From: Paenibacillus ihumii
GTDB taxonomy: Bacteria; Bacillota; Bacilli; Paenibacillales; Paenibacillaceae
Direction: 5' to 3'
DNA length: 64,000 bases
NCBI RefSeq assembly: GCF_001403875.1
Contig: NZ_LN884295.1
Location: 1 to 64,000 of the forward strand
Positions 44,670 through 52,211 of the stretch are shown one piece after another (the first letter of the stretch is position 1; each line of letters starts with the position of its first letter). The position numbers were made by a program, and so were the translations under genes. Under the pieces are notes generated by a model. It made no database searches. It had not been told where the DNA came from and saw only the letters and a list, made by a program, of their open reading frames with translations.

Positions 44670-44855
44670 GAGAAATTGCTTCCACAGATGTTGCATCTAG
44701 CAGATGTTGCATCTAGCAGATGTTGCATCTAGCAGAAATTGCTTCCACAGATGTTGCATCTAGCAGATGTTGCATCTAGCAGAAATTGCTTCCACAGATG
44801 TTACTTTCACAGAATTTACTTCTACAGAAGTTACTTTCACAGAAATTGATGCCGC
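44670..44855. repeat. 15/16-bp CAGA-initiated tandem array
   Basis: At least eleven units begin with CAGA (the first with GAGA). Five 16-bp copies of CAGATGTTGCATCTAG lie at 44685, 44701, 44717, 44748 and 44764. They alternate with 15-bp CAGAAATTGCTTCCA-type units and then with variants ending at CAGAAATTGATGCCG. From 44795 the 15-bp units keep a reading frame encoding TEVTF-like pentapeptides. Confidence 0.9.
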
Positions 44856-44950
44856 AGAAAAGGATCGCTTTCTAAAAGAAAAGGGCGCCCCTCAGTCATC
44901 TATGATGACTTCTGGAACAGCCCCTTCTGCATTTAGCGCCAGGTTGGCGG

Positions 44951-46576
44951 TTATTTCTCTTCAGGATACATTTGCTTACGCAAATTTTGAATCTCTTCGC
45001 TCTCCAGGTATTCATCGTAGGTCATAACGCGGTCGATGATGCCATTTGGCGTAATTTCGATAATCCGGTTGGCGATCGTCTGGATGAACTGATGGTCATG
45101 GGACGTAAACAAAATCGTTCCATCGAAATCGATCAGCCCGTTATTGAGCGCCGTAATCGACTCCAAGTCCAGATGGTTCGTCGGCTCATCGAACAGAAGC
45201 ACGTTCGCGCCGTTCAGCATCATTTTCGCCAGCATGCAGCGAACCTTCTCGCCCCCGGACAAGACGCTCGCTTTCTTCAGCGCCTCTTCCCCGGAGAACA
45301 GCATCCGGCCCAGGAAGCCGCGGAGGAAGGTCTCATCCTGGTCATTCGAATATTGACGCAGCCATTCGACCAGATTAAGGTCGACGCCGTCGAAATATTT
45401 GGAGTTATCCTTAGGAAAATACGCCTGCGACGTCGTTACGCCCCAGCTGTATTCTCCCGCGTCCGCTTCCAGCTCGCCCATTACGATTTGGAAGAACGTG
45501 GTCTTCGGAATGCTGTTCGGACCGACAAAGGCGATCTTATCACCCTTATTGACGACAAAGCTGAGGTTGTCGAGCACCTTCTCGCCTTCGACTGTCTTGG
45601 TCAAGCCTTCTACGCTCAGCAGTTGCTTGCCGGCCTCACGCTCCGCCTTGAAGTGCAGGAACGGGTATTTCCGGTTGGAAGGACGGATGTCGTCCAGCGT
45701 GATTTTCTCCAGCTGCTTCTTCCGGGACGTGGCCTGCTTCGATTTGGAGGCATTGGCGGAGAAGCGCTGAATGAACGCCTGAAGCTCCTTGATCTTCTCT
45801 TCCTTCTTCTTGTTGGCGTCACGCTGCATTTGCAGAGCCAGCTGGCTGGATTCATACCAGAAGTCGTAGTTGCCGACGTACAGCTGAATTTTGCCGAAGT
45901 CGATGTCCGCGATATGCGTACAAACCTTGTTCAAGAAGTGACGGTCGTGAGATACGACGATAACCGTTCCCTCATAATCCATGAGGAAGTTCTCAAGCCA
46001 TTGGATCGATTCCAAATCCAAATGGTTCGTCGGCTCATCCAGCAGCAGGTTGTTCGGGCGGCCGAACAAGGCTTGGGCAAGCAATACCCGCACCTTCTCG
46101 TTGCCGCTCAGCTCGGCCATCTTCTTGTCATGAAGCTCGCGCGGAATGCCCAGCCCGATCAGCAGCGCAGCCGCATCCGACTCGGCTTCCCAGCCGTTCA
46201 GCTCCGCGAACTCCCCTTCGAGCTCGCCGGCGCGCATGCCGTCCTCTTCGGAGAAATCAGGCTTCGCATACAGAGCGTCCTTCTCCTTCATGATGGAATA
46301 CAGACGGGTATGCCCCATGATCACCGTCTCCAGAACAGGGTACTCGTCATACTCATAATGGTTCTGCTTCAGCACCGCAAGGCGTTCGTTCGGCGACATA
46401 TGCACCTCGCCCTGATTCGGCTCGATCTCCCCGGACAGAATTTTCAGGAAGGTGGATTTCCCCGCCCCGTTCGCACCGATGAGGCCGTAGCAGTTCCCCG
46501 GCGTAAATTTTATATTTACATCTTCAAAAAGTGCTCGTTTTCCATAGCGGAGCGTTACACCAGTAGTACTTATCAT
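44951..46576 (-). CDS. ABC-F family ATPase (YkpA/YbiT-like) with degenerate second Walker A
   Basis: This is a 541-residue soluble protein with two nucleotide-binding domains and no membrane span, the ABC-F layout used by ribosome-associated factors. It starts MISTTGVTLRYGKRALFEDV. Domain 1 has GANGAGKST (34-42), LSGNEKVR and LLLDEPTNHLD, and the linker contains the QAFIQRFSANASKSKQATSRKKQLE helix. In domain 2 the Walker A reads GPNSIPKTT (352-360): the lysine remains but both usual glycines are changed, while LSGGEKVR and LLFDEPTNHLDLES are intact. The upstream frame to 46684 lacks family sequence. Confidence 0.9.
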   Translation of the reverse strand: MISTTGVTLRYGKRALFEDVNIKFTPGNCYGLIGANGAGKSTFLKILSGEIEPNQGEVHMSPNERLAVLKQNHYEYDEYPVLETVIMGHTRLYSIMKEKDALYAKPDFSEEDGMRAGELEGEFAELNGWEAESDAAALLIGLGIPRELHDKKMAELSGNEKVRVLLAQALFGRPNNLLLDEPTNHLDLESIQWLENFLMDYEGTVIVVSHDRHFLNKVCTHIADIDFGKIQLYVGNYDFWYESSQLALQMQRDANKKKEEKIKELQAFIQRFSANASKSKQATSRKKQLEKITLDDIRPSNRKYPFLHFKAEREAGKQLLSVEGLTKTVEGEKVLDNLSFVVNKGDKIAFVGPNSIPKTTFFQIVMGELEADAGEYSWGVTTSQAYFPKDNSKYFDGVDLNLVEWLRQYSNDQDETFLRGFLGRMLFSGEEALKKASVLSGGEKVRCMLAKMMLNGANVLLFDEPTNHLDLESITALNNGLIDFDGTILFTSHDHQFIQTIANRIIEITPNGIIDRVMTYDEYLESEEIQNLRKQMYPEEK

Positions 46577-46670
46577 TTCGGCATTACCATCCTTTATTAT
46601 TAATACACACTGGTCAACATTATAGCATAAATTATGGCCGTCCGCCCGGAAGGAAAGCGAATTTGCACGC

Positions 46671-46697
46671 AAAAAAAGACGCATGAAACAGCGTCTT
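46671..46697 (-). terminator. Terminator of the UlaG-like hydrolase gene
   Basis: Stem AAGACGC/GCGTCTT is followed by TTTTTTTGCG on the minus strand. Confidence 0.75.
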
Positions 46698-46737
46698 CAC
46701 AGTATTGCTTATCGGCTTGCACTAGCTCCGTCCCTCT

Positions 46738-47688
46738 CTAACCGCTTCCCGGATAACGCAGCGTCTCGCCATGGAGCAATATTTTAATGGCCTCCTCCGC
46801 GATCCCCCGGCGCTTCCGATCCGCCTCGAGACGGTCAAGCGCCTCCCGGGCGGTATCGTCCGCAAGCCGAAACGTCCCGTAGTGCATGGGAATCATCAGC
46901 TTGGCCTTGACGTCGAGGAAGGCCTGCAGCGCCTCCTCCGGGGTTGTATGCTGGGAAGTCATGAACCACTCCGGCTCATAGGCTCCAATGGGCATCAAAG
47001 CGATATCGATATTGTACCGCTGGCCGATCTCTTCGAAGCCGCGGAAATAGCCGCTGTCGCCAGCGAAATAAACGACATGCTCCTGCTGTCCTTGCACTGC
47101 CCTTGCCGGTTCCAGCACATATCCGCCCCAATGCGACGTATTCATATCGAATAGCGTACGGCGGGTCCAATGCTGGGTCGGGACGAATGAAATTTTGGCC
47201 TCGCCGATCTCCATATGCTCCCACCAGCTCAGCTCATGTACCCGTTTGAAGCCCTTGCGCCGCATTTTGCGCGCCAGCCCGACCGGCACGATCAGCTGGG
47301 TATTTACCCCGTACAGCTTGCGGATCGAGGAGATATGCATATGATCATAATGGGAATGAGAAATGAGAATTACATCAAGCTCGGGAACGTCCGCGATCGG
47401 TATTCCCGGCGTTCCAAGCCTGCGCTGGAACCCCATCCGCCCAGCCCACACGGGATCGGTAACGATATTCAAGCCCTTGTACTGGATCAGAAAGGTGGCA
47501 TGGCCGATCCAGGTTACAGTAAGCTCAGTCTTATTGGCCTGCAAAAAATCCAGCTGCGGCGGAGAGTTTGGAATAATATAGGAGTAGTCTTTTCTCTTGC
47601 TGCGACGCTCCTCACGCCACTGCCTGAATTGCTTCAAGGTTCTGTCCGTGTTAACGTTGTCGATGTTCGTATAGCGTTTCTTGGCCAC
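46738..47688 (-). CDS. MBL-fold hydrolase (UlaG/NAPE-PLD-like)
   Basis: This is a 316-residue protein of the metal-dependent hydrolase group resembling UlaG and N-acyl-PE phospholipase D. Metal-binding motifs are WIGHATFLIQ (first His), ISHSHYDHM (HxHxDH), THWTRRTLFDMNTSHWGGY, FAGDSGYFRG and IPMHYGTF. The substrate is unknown. It starts at a GTG with GGAGGGG about 10 nt upstream. It is monocistronic with its own terminator. Confidence 0.85.
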   Translation of the reverse strand: MAKKRYTNIDNVNTDRTLKQFRQWREERRSKRKDYSYIIPNSPPQLDFLQANKTELTVTWIGHATFLIQYKGLNIVTDPVWAGRMGFQRRLGTPGIPIADVPELDVILISHSHYDHMHISSIRKLYGVNTQLIVPVGLARKMRRKGFKRVHELSWWEHMEIGEAKISFVPTQHWTRRTLFDMNTSHWGGYVLEPARAVQGQQEHVVYFAGDSGYFRGFEEIGQRYNIDIALMPIGAYEPEWFMTSQHTTPEEALQAFLDVKAKLMIPMHYGTFRLADDTAREALDRLEADRKRRGIAEEAIKILLHGETLRYPGSG

Positions 47689-47795
47689 TCTTGAGGATCC
47701 CCTCCTTCTAGCTCCCCTCCAAATATAGTTCTTTACGCTTTTTATTTTACTATACCTAGAACATATACACCCGTAAAACCCCTCGGTTAATCAAG

Positions 47796-47897
47796 TCAAT
47801 CCGAAGGATCCTTATAGCGGTATGCATACACGAATAGAAATGCAACCGCAACGATAATGACCAGCTGCGGCGCCCGCATCATCAGGAAATGCTCCAT
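47796..47897 (-). CDS. cydS: CydS-like small subunit of cytochrome bd oxidase (33 residues)
   Basis: The product has 33 residues and begins MEHFLMMRAPQLV, followed by one hydrophobic helix and a short charged tail YRYKDPSD. It starts 8 nt after the cydB stop codon behind AAGGGGTGA. The Geobacillus bd oxidase carries a 33-residue CydS that starts with a similar FLxMxAP pattern, lies directly after cydB and fills a groove on CydA. Size, position and pattern agree. It is too short for most gene callers and may be missing in automatic annotation. Confidence 0.8.
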   Translation of the reverse strand: MEHFLMMRAPQLVIIVAVAFLFVYAYRYKDPSD

Positions 47898-47905
47898 AGC
47901 CTTGC

Positions 47906-48937
47906 TCACCCCTTCTTCGGTGATCCTCCCCGAATATATTTGGCATCGAATAGAAAAAGGCGCATCAGCAGCACCAGAGACGGTATTAAAATAAACAGGC
48001 CGGCAATGAACGCCGCAATCAGCGCCACAGCCATTGCCTCATTCGTAAATCCTTCGTAAATGCTCACCTGCTTGAACAGGATATACGGCAGATGCGAACG
48101 TCCGTATCCATACCAGGCAAAGCCGAATTGCAGCATAACGAGCAGAAAGGACCAGCCCAGACGGATCCTTCTCCAGACAAAATATACCGCCAGCAGGAAG
48201 CAGAAGAAGGAAGCGATAAACATCCAGGCAATATTGAGCATATTTTGGAAATGTTCCGGATTATGCCGGTTGAGCTGAAAAAAAGCAAGCACCGAGGCGA
48301 GGATCGTCGGCGCGCTCCACATGAGCGCATATCCCCGCAGTACTTCGAAGGCCTGGCGGTCCCCGGCCTTTTTCGCATAATAGGTCAGGAACATGGCGGA
48401 GATGTACAGCACGGAGACGATCGCCAGCACAATGACCGACCATGTGTAGGGACTGGCGAAGAACAGCGCCCAATCGAGGATGACGTGGCCGCCCTCTTCC
48501 CGGATAATGCCGCCTTCAGATATCGCCAGCACCGTTGACAACGCCGCTGGAATCAGCAGTCCTGTCGCCCCGTAAACCGCCATGTAAGCTTTGTTGTCCT
48601 CCCTGCTGCTCCCATAGGTGTTATAGGCGTAATAAGCGCCTCGAAGCCCGAGCAGCACGGTCGCCAAGCTGCCTGGAACCAACAGGGCAGTGCCGTAATA
48701 GTATGCGGATACCGGAAAGAAGCCCACCAGCCCGACGACGAAGAAGATCAGGAAGACGTTCGTCACCTCCCAGACCGGGGAGAGATACCGCTGGATAATG
48801 TGGTGAACCCTGTTCTTATGCCCGGTAATGACGCTGTAATAGCTGAAAAAACCGGCCCCGAAGTCGATGGAAGCAACGATCAAATACCCGAATAGAAATG
48901 TCCAGAGCACTGTGATTCCGATGATTTCGTAACTCAT
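47906..48937 (-). CDS. cydB: Cytochrome bd ubiquinol oxidase subunit II
   Basis: This is a 343-residue integral membrane protein with about nine hydrophobic helices and the CydB features LFGYLIVASIDFGAG and VWEVTNVFLIFFVVGLVGFFP. It partners CydA and holds the structural part of the oxidase. Its start overlaps the cydA stop by 4 nt, and the cydS gene follows at 8 nt. It belongs to the short Q-loop (Bacillus/Geobacillus) type by length and neighbours. Confidence 0.93.
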   Translation of the reverse strand: MSYEIIGITVLWTFLFGYLIVASIDFGAGFFSYYSVITGHKNRVHHIIQRYLSPVWEVTNVFLIFFVVGLVGFFPVSAYYYGTALLVPGSLATVLLGLRGAYYAYNTYGSSREDNKAYMAVYGATGLLIPAALSTVLAISEGGIIREEGGHVILDWALFFASPYTWSVIVLAIVSVLYISAMFLTYYAKKAGDRQAFEVLRGYALMWSAPTILASVLAFFQLNRHNPEHFQNMLNIAWMFIASFFCFLLAVYFVWRRIRLGWSFLLVMLQFGFAWYGYGRSHLPYILFKQVSIYEGFTNEAMAVALIAAFIAGLFILIPSLVLLMRLFLFDAKYIRGGSPKKG

Positions 48938-50283
48938 CCCTGCTCCCCTCCTTCGATTCCCCGCTCTTTCATTTCGGCAAATACGTCTTTATTCCGGAAC
49001 AGCTTGGCCAGCACATATACGCAGGATACGCAAAGCACGAGATACAGAAGGATGAACAGCACGAGCATCTCGCCGACATGAGGCGAGGTCGTGGCCGCAT
49101 CGACGACCCTCATATAGCCGCGGACAATCCACGGCTGACGCCCGATTTCCGCGAACATCCAGCCCAGCTCGATCGAGACCATCGCAAACGGTCCAAGCGT
49201 AAGGATGCCGATCAGCAGCCATTTGGGATACCCTTTATTCCTGCCAGGCAGCCAGCGGCGCAGCAAATACAGAAATGGAATGAGGACCAGCAGCATGCCG
49301 ATCGTCACCTTCATATCGAACATATAGTGGATGAGCAGCGGCGGCCAGTCGTCCTGGGGATACTCCTCAAGTCCGATCACCTCGGTGTTCGGGGAGCTCC
49401 CCGCCAGAATACTTAGTGCATAAGGGATCCTCAGCGCATATTTCACTTCGTGGTTCTCATCCAGAATCCCCCCGTAGATAAGGGGGGCCTTCTCCATTGT
49501 CTTGAAATGCCACTCCGCTGCTGCCAGCTTCTCCGGCTGGTATTTGGCGAGGAATTTGCCGGAGAAATCCCCGATAACCGCCGTGGATACCGCAAAGACG
49601 AAGGTGCAGGTCACTGTAAGCTTGAGCGCTTTTTTAAAATAGATGTGATTGCGACCCCGGAGCAGGCTATAGGCGGCGATTCCTGCCAGCAGCCCGGCGC
49701 TCATCGTCAGTGAAGACGCCAGGACATGGGATACCTTGGTAGGCGTCGCTGGATTGAACATTGCCCTTATCGGGTCGATGTTCGTAAACACTCCGTTCTC
49801 CAGCGTGAAGCCCTGCGGCGTATTCATGAACGCATTCACCGTGGTGATGAAGAATGCCGAGGAGAAGGCCCCGAGTACGACGGGAATCAGCAGCAGCAGA
49901 TGCAGGCCAGGCCGTCTGAACCGCTCCCACGTATACAAATATATGCCGAGAAAAATCGCCTCCACAAAAAAAGCAAAGGTCTCCATAAACAGCGGAAGGG
50001 CTATCGCCTGCCCGGCTACCCTCATGAAGCTGGGCCAGAGCAAGCTCAGCTGCAGGCCGATCGATGTGCCCGTCACGACGCCGACCGCCACGGAAATGAC
50101 GAACCCGCGAGCCCATCTCCGGGCCAGGAGCGAATAATGGGGATCCTTCTGAGTTATGCCTCTCCACTCGGCCAAAGCGATGATTAGAGGCACGCCTACG
50201 CCGATCGAAGCGAAATTAATATGTACAAACAGCGTAAGGCCGGTAAGAATCCGGCTCAATGTAACTGGGTCCATAGAAAACAT
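48934..50283 (-). CDS. cydA: Cytochrome bd ubiquinol oxidase subunit I
   Basis: The 449-residue CydA uses quinol to reduce O2 to water with high affinity. Haem ligands and key residues are visible: H21 (haem b595 site in FVHINFASIG), H186 (KVSHVLAS) and M324 with K325 (MFDMKVTIGM) near the b558 site, plus ETFAFFVEAIFLGIYLY with E101 and E108, and GRQPWIVRGYMR. The length and short Q loop fit the Geobacillus-type enzyme. It likely serves in low oxygen. A short frame overlaps its start. Confidence 0.95.
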   Translation of the reverse strand: MFSMDPVTLSRILTGLTLFVHINFASIGVGVPLIIALAEWRGITQKDPHYSLLARRWARGFVISVAVGVVTGTSIGLQLSLLWPSFMRVAGQAIALPLFMETFAFFVEAIFLGIYLYTWERFRRPGLHLLLLIPVVLGAFSSAFFITTVNAFMNTPQGFTLENGVFTNIDPIRAMFNPATPTKVSHVLASSLTMSAGLLAGIAAYSLLRGRNHIYFKKALKLTVTCTFVFAVSTAVIGDFSGKFLAKYQPEKLAAAEWHFKTMEKAPLIYGGILDENHEVKYALRIPYALSILAGSSPNTEVIGLEEYPQDDWPPLLIHYMFDMKVTIGMLLVLIPFLYLLRRWLPGRNKGYPKWLLIGILTLGPFAMVSIELGWMFAEIGRQPWIVRGYMRVVDAATTSPHVGEMLVLFILLYLVLCVSCVYVLAKLFRNKDVFAEMKERGIEGGEQG

Positions 50284-50449
50284 CGGTTTCGCTCGGCTCC
50301 TCTCTCGTCATTCTCCAGTGGATGGGCGCAGCGTCCGGCTTCACTGGCGCGCCTAAATACCGGAAGGCGCTCTTGATGGTGGCGTACAGCATGATGACCG
50401 CTACGGCGAAGCAGACGAGGATAAGTATCCGTTCCTGCTTTTGGAACAT
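50216..50449 (-). CDS. Possible 77-residue single-span membrane protein upstream of cydA
   Basis: This frame, read from ATG at 50449, has GGAGG 13 nt before the start and encodes one membrane helix (7-24: ILILVCFAVAVIMLYATI) and a Pro-rich tail. Its last 68 nt overlap the cydA start in a different frame. It could be a real small partner of the oxidase or a chance frame. I see no family match, and the overlap is longer than usual. Confidence 0.4.
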   Translation of the reverse strand: MFQKQERILILVCFAVAVIMLYATIKSAFRYLGAPVKPDAAPIHWRMTREEPSETDVFYGPSYIEPDSYRPYAVCTY

Positions 50450-50557
50450 GATAACAACAACGCCTCCTCTGGAAATCAATTCTTCTAACCTGTATTGTGC
50501 CGCTTCGGTTCCTTTTTATTCCTGACCATGTTCCCCGAAAGGCCGTTCCTCCGAGAC

Positions 50558-50586
50558 TTGGGTTAACCCCGTCCTTGATGTACAAT
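50558..50586 (+). promoter_or_regulatory. Sigma-A promoter of cvfC
   Basis: TTGGGT (50558-50563) and TACAAT (50581-50586) are 17 nt apart, 22 nt upstream of the start codon. Confidence 0.6.
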
Positions 50587-50608
50587 GATCTAGAAGGAGT
50601 GTGAACGA

Positions 50609-51760
50609 ATGATGAAAATTGTATTTATCGAACCTACGCCGAGCCCGAACACGATGAAGCTTCATTTGAGCGAAAGCCTGGAGCCGGGCATCCGCAAAAC
50701 ATATACGCTGGACAATGAACGCTCTGCCCCGCCCTGGATCGCTCAAATGCTGCATATTCCCGGGGTAAAGAGCGTCTTTCATACCGCCGACTTCGTCGCG
50801 CTCGACCGGAAGGGCAATGCCGACTGGTCGGCCATCCTGGCCGAGGTACAGGCGCAATTCGGCCAGGAGGGCATAGCCTCCTCCTGGGAGCAGAGCGATA
50901 TGGAGGCAGCGCAAGGCTACGGCGAAGCGCAGGTCTTCGTGCAATTCTTCCGCAGCATCCCGATGCAGATCCGCGTGAAATCCGGCAGCCAGGAGGAACG
51001 GATCGGCCTGAGCGAGCGCTTCGTAGCCGCGGTAACCGAGGTGTCCAGCGCTACGCTGATCAAAGAACGCAAGCTGACCGATTATGGCGTGCGTTACGGC
51101 GAGCTGGCGGATATCGCCCGCGAGGTGGAGCAGGAGCTCGAAGCGGCCTACCCTCCGGAGCGGCTTCAAGCGCTGGTAGCCCAGGCGATCGAGCACGGCA
51201 GCAGCGATAGCGAATTCGTCGAGCAGCGCCGTGAGCTTAGCCTGGACGAGGTGCGCGAGCGGATGCAGAACGACGATTGGCGCGTTCGCTATGCGGGCCT
51301 GGAGGCGCTGAAGCCGGAGGCCGAAGCGCTGCCGCTGCTCGCCGAAGCGCTCGGCGACAAGCAGATGCAGGTGCGGCGCTTGGCCGTCGTTTACCTCGGC
51401 GATATCGGCACGCCGGAGGCCATGGAGCTGCTCTACGAGGCGCTGCGTGATAAATCCGCCGCGGTGCGCCGTACGGCAGGCGATACGCTGTCCGACATCG
51501 GCGATCCGGCGGCAACGAAGGCGATGATTGCCGCGCTGCAGGATTCAAGCAAGCTCGTCCGCTGGCGGGCGGCCCGGTTCCTCTATGAAGTCGGAACGGA
51601 TGAAGCGAGGGACGCGCTTCGCGCTGCGGCCGACGACCCCGAATTCGAGGTCGGCCTCCAAGCGAGAATGGCGCTTGAGCGCATCGAATCCGGGGAGCAG
51701 GCCGCAGGCACGATCTGGCAGCAAATGGCGCAGCACAGACAGAACAGTTCCAAGGACTGA
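50609..51760 (+). CDS. cvfC: CvfC-like protein: Nfu N-terminal domain plus HEAT repeats
   Basis: This 383-residue soluble protein begins MMKIVFIEPTPSPNTMKLHLSE, the Nfu_N (PF08712-like) domain seen in iron-sulfur scaffold Nfu proteins (about 1-90), but the CxxC cysteines of full Nfu are absent. Residues 200-380 form HEAT repeats (DDWRVRYAGLEALKPEAEALPLLAEALGDKQMQVRRLAVVYLGDIGTPEAMELLYEAL). This matches Staphylococcus conserved virulence factor C, whose mechanism is not settled. It has its own promoter and is divergent from cyd. Confidence 0.82.
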   Translation: MMKIVFIEPTPSPNTMKLHLSESLEPGIRKTYTLDNERSAPPWIAQMLHIPGVKSVFHTADFVALDRKGNADWSAILAEVQAQFGQEGIASSWEQSDMEAAQGYGEAQVFVQFFRSIPMQIRVKSGSQEERIGLSERFVAAVTEVSSATLIKERKLTDYGVRYGELADIAREVEQELEAAYPPERLQALVAQAIEHGSSDSEFVEQRRELSLDEVRERMQNDDWRVRYAGLEALKPEAEALPLLAEALGDKQMQVRRLAVVYLGDIGTPEAMELLYEALRDKSAAVRRTAGDTLSDIGDPAATKAMIAALQDSSKLVRWRAARFLYEVGTDEARDALRAAADDPEFEVGLQARMALERIESGEQAAGTIWQQMAQHRQNSSKD

Positions 51761-51821
51761 TAAGACCGGGCGAATCCGGGAGGGCGGCCTGTCTGATCCA
51801 GCGAATGACAAAATTTGATCC

Positions 51822-51850
51822 TTGTCCTGGACAGGCCGCTGCTATATACT
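51822..51850 (+). promoter_or_regulatory. Sigma-A promoter of the lysine riboswitch transcript
   Basis: TTGTCC (51822-51827) and TATACT (51845-51850) are 17 nt apart. A transcript would begin near 51857 and contain the L-box aptamer. Confidence 0.65.
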
Positions 51851-51867
51851 GAGTAATTATTTAAACT

Positions 51868-52171
51868 GACAAACCAATAAGAACCTCATCGGCATATCGG
51901 ATGAGGTAGAGGTCGCGATGTTGATCAGTACGTCCGGGAAGGCTGGGAAGCCGCCGATGAACCGGACGGAAAGGCAGCATCGCCGAAGTGTGGACGTCCT
52001 GCTTCCAGAAGACGGACATGCTGGGGCTGTTGCCGAAAGGGACAGAACTGTCACGGCTGACTCCTGCGGGAGCCTGCAAGAGCCGTGTTGCGCTATCTTG
52101 AAGAACGTTGATGGGGAAGACGGTATAGACGATACGACCGCGGAGCCCTTCCGCGGTCTTTTGCTTTTTTT
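51868..52171 (+). ncRNA. Lysine riboswitch (L box) with transcription terminator
   Basis: The leader contains the L-box conserved elements in order: AGGTAGAGGTCGCGA, GGAAAGGCAGC, GCCGAAGTGTGG, and CTGTTGCCGAAAGGGACAGAACTGTCA. A terminator follows, with arms GACCGCGGA (52136-52144) and TCCGCGGTC (52150-52158) and TTTTGCTTTTTTT. The aptamer occupies roughly 51885-52070. Binding of lysine should favour termination and so shut off the permease. Boundaries are approximate. Confidence 0.9.
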
Positions 52172-52211
52172 GATTTTCAACCTAGATTTCAACTTAGAGA
52201 GGATGCGGACA

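Larger units (their letters stand above)
43474..44950. other. Gene-free stretch of about 1.5 kb
   Basis: Open frames here are short and have no protein-like sequence on either strand. The stretch holds three separate tandem repeat arrays, described on their own lines, and AT-rich single-copy DNA between them. It lies between the 62-residue protein's terminator and the 3' end of the ABC-F gene. I see no transposase remains, inverted terminal repeats or RNA gene that I can identify. Confidence 0.6.

Noticed and set aside
44670-44855. Possible CRISPR array
   Set aside because: Units are 15-16 bp without unique spacers and no cas genes are nearby.
44972-46603. Open frame of 543 codons on the plus strand opposite the ABC-F gene
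   Set aside because: It mirrors the coding frame of a well-supported ABC-F gene; its sequence has no domain and no ribosome site. Such antisense frames arise from codon bias.
51918-52211. 98-codon N-terminal extension of the lysine permease
   Set aside because: It reads through the L-box riboswitch and its terminator; the family N-terminus begins at 52212.
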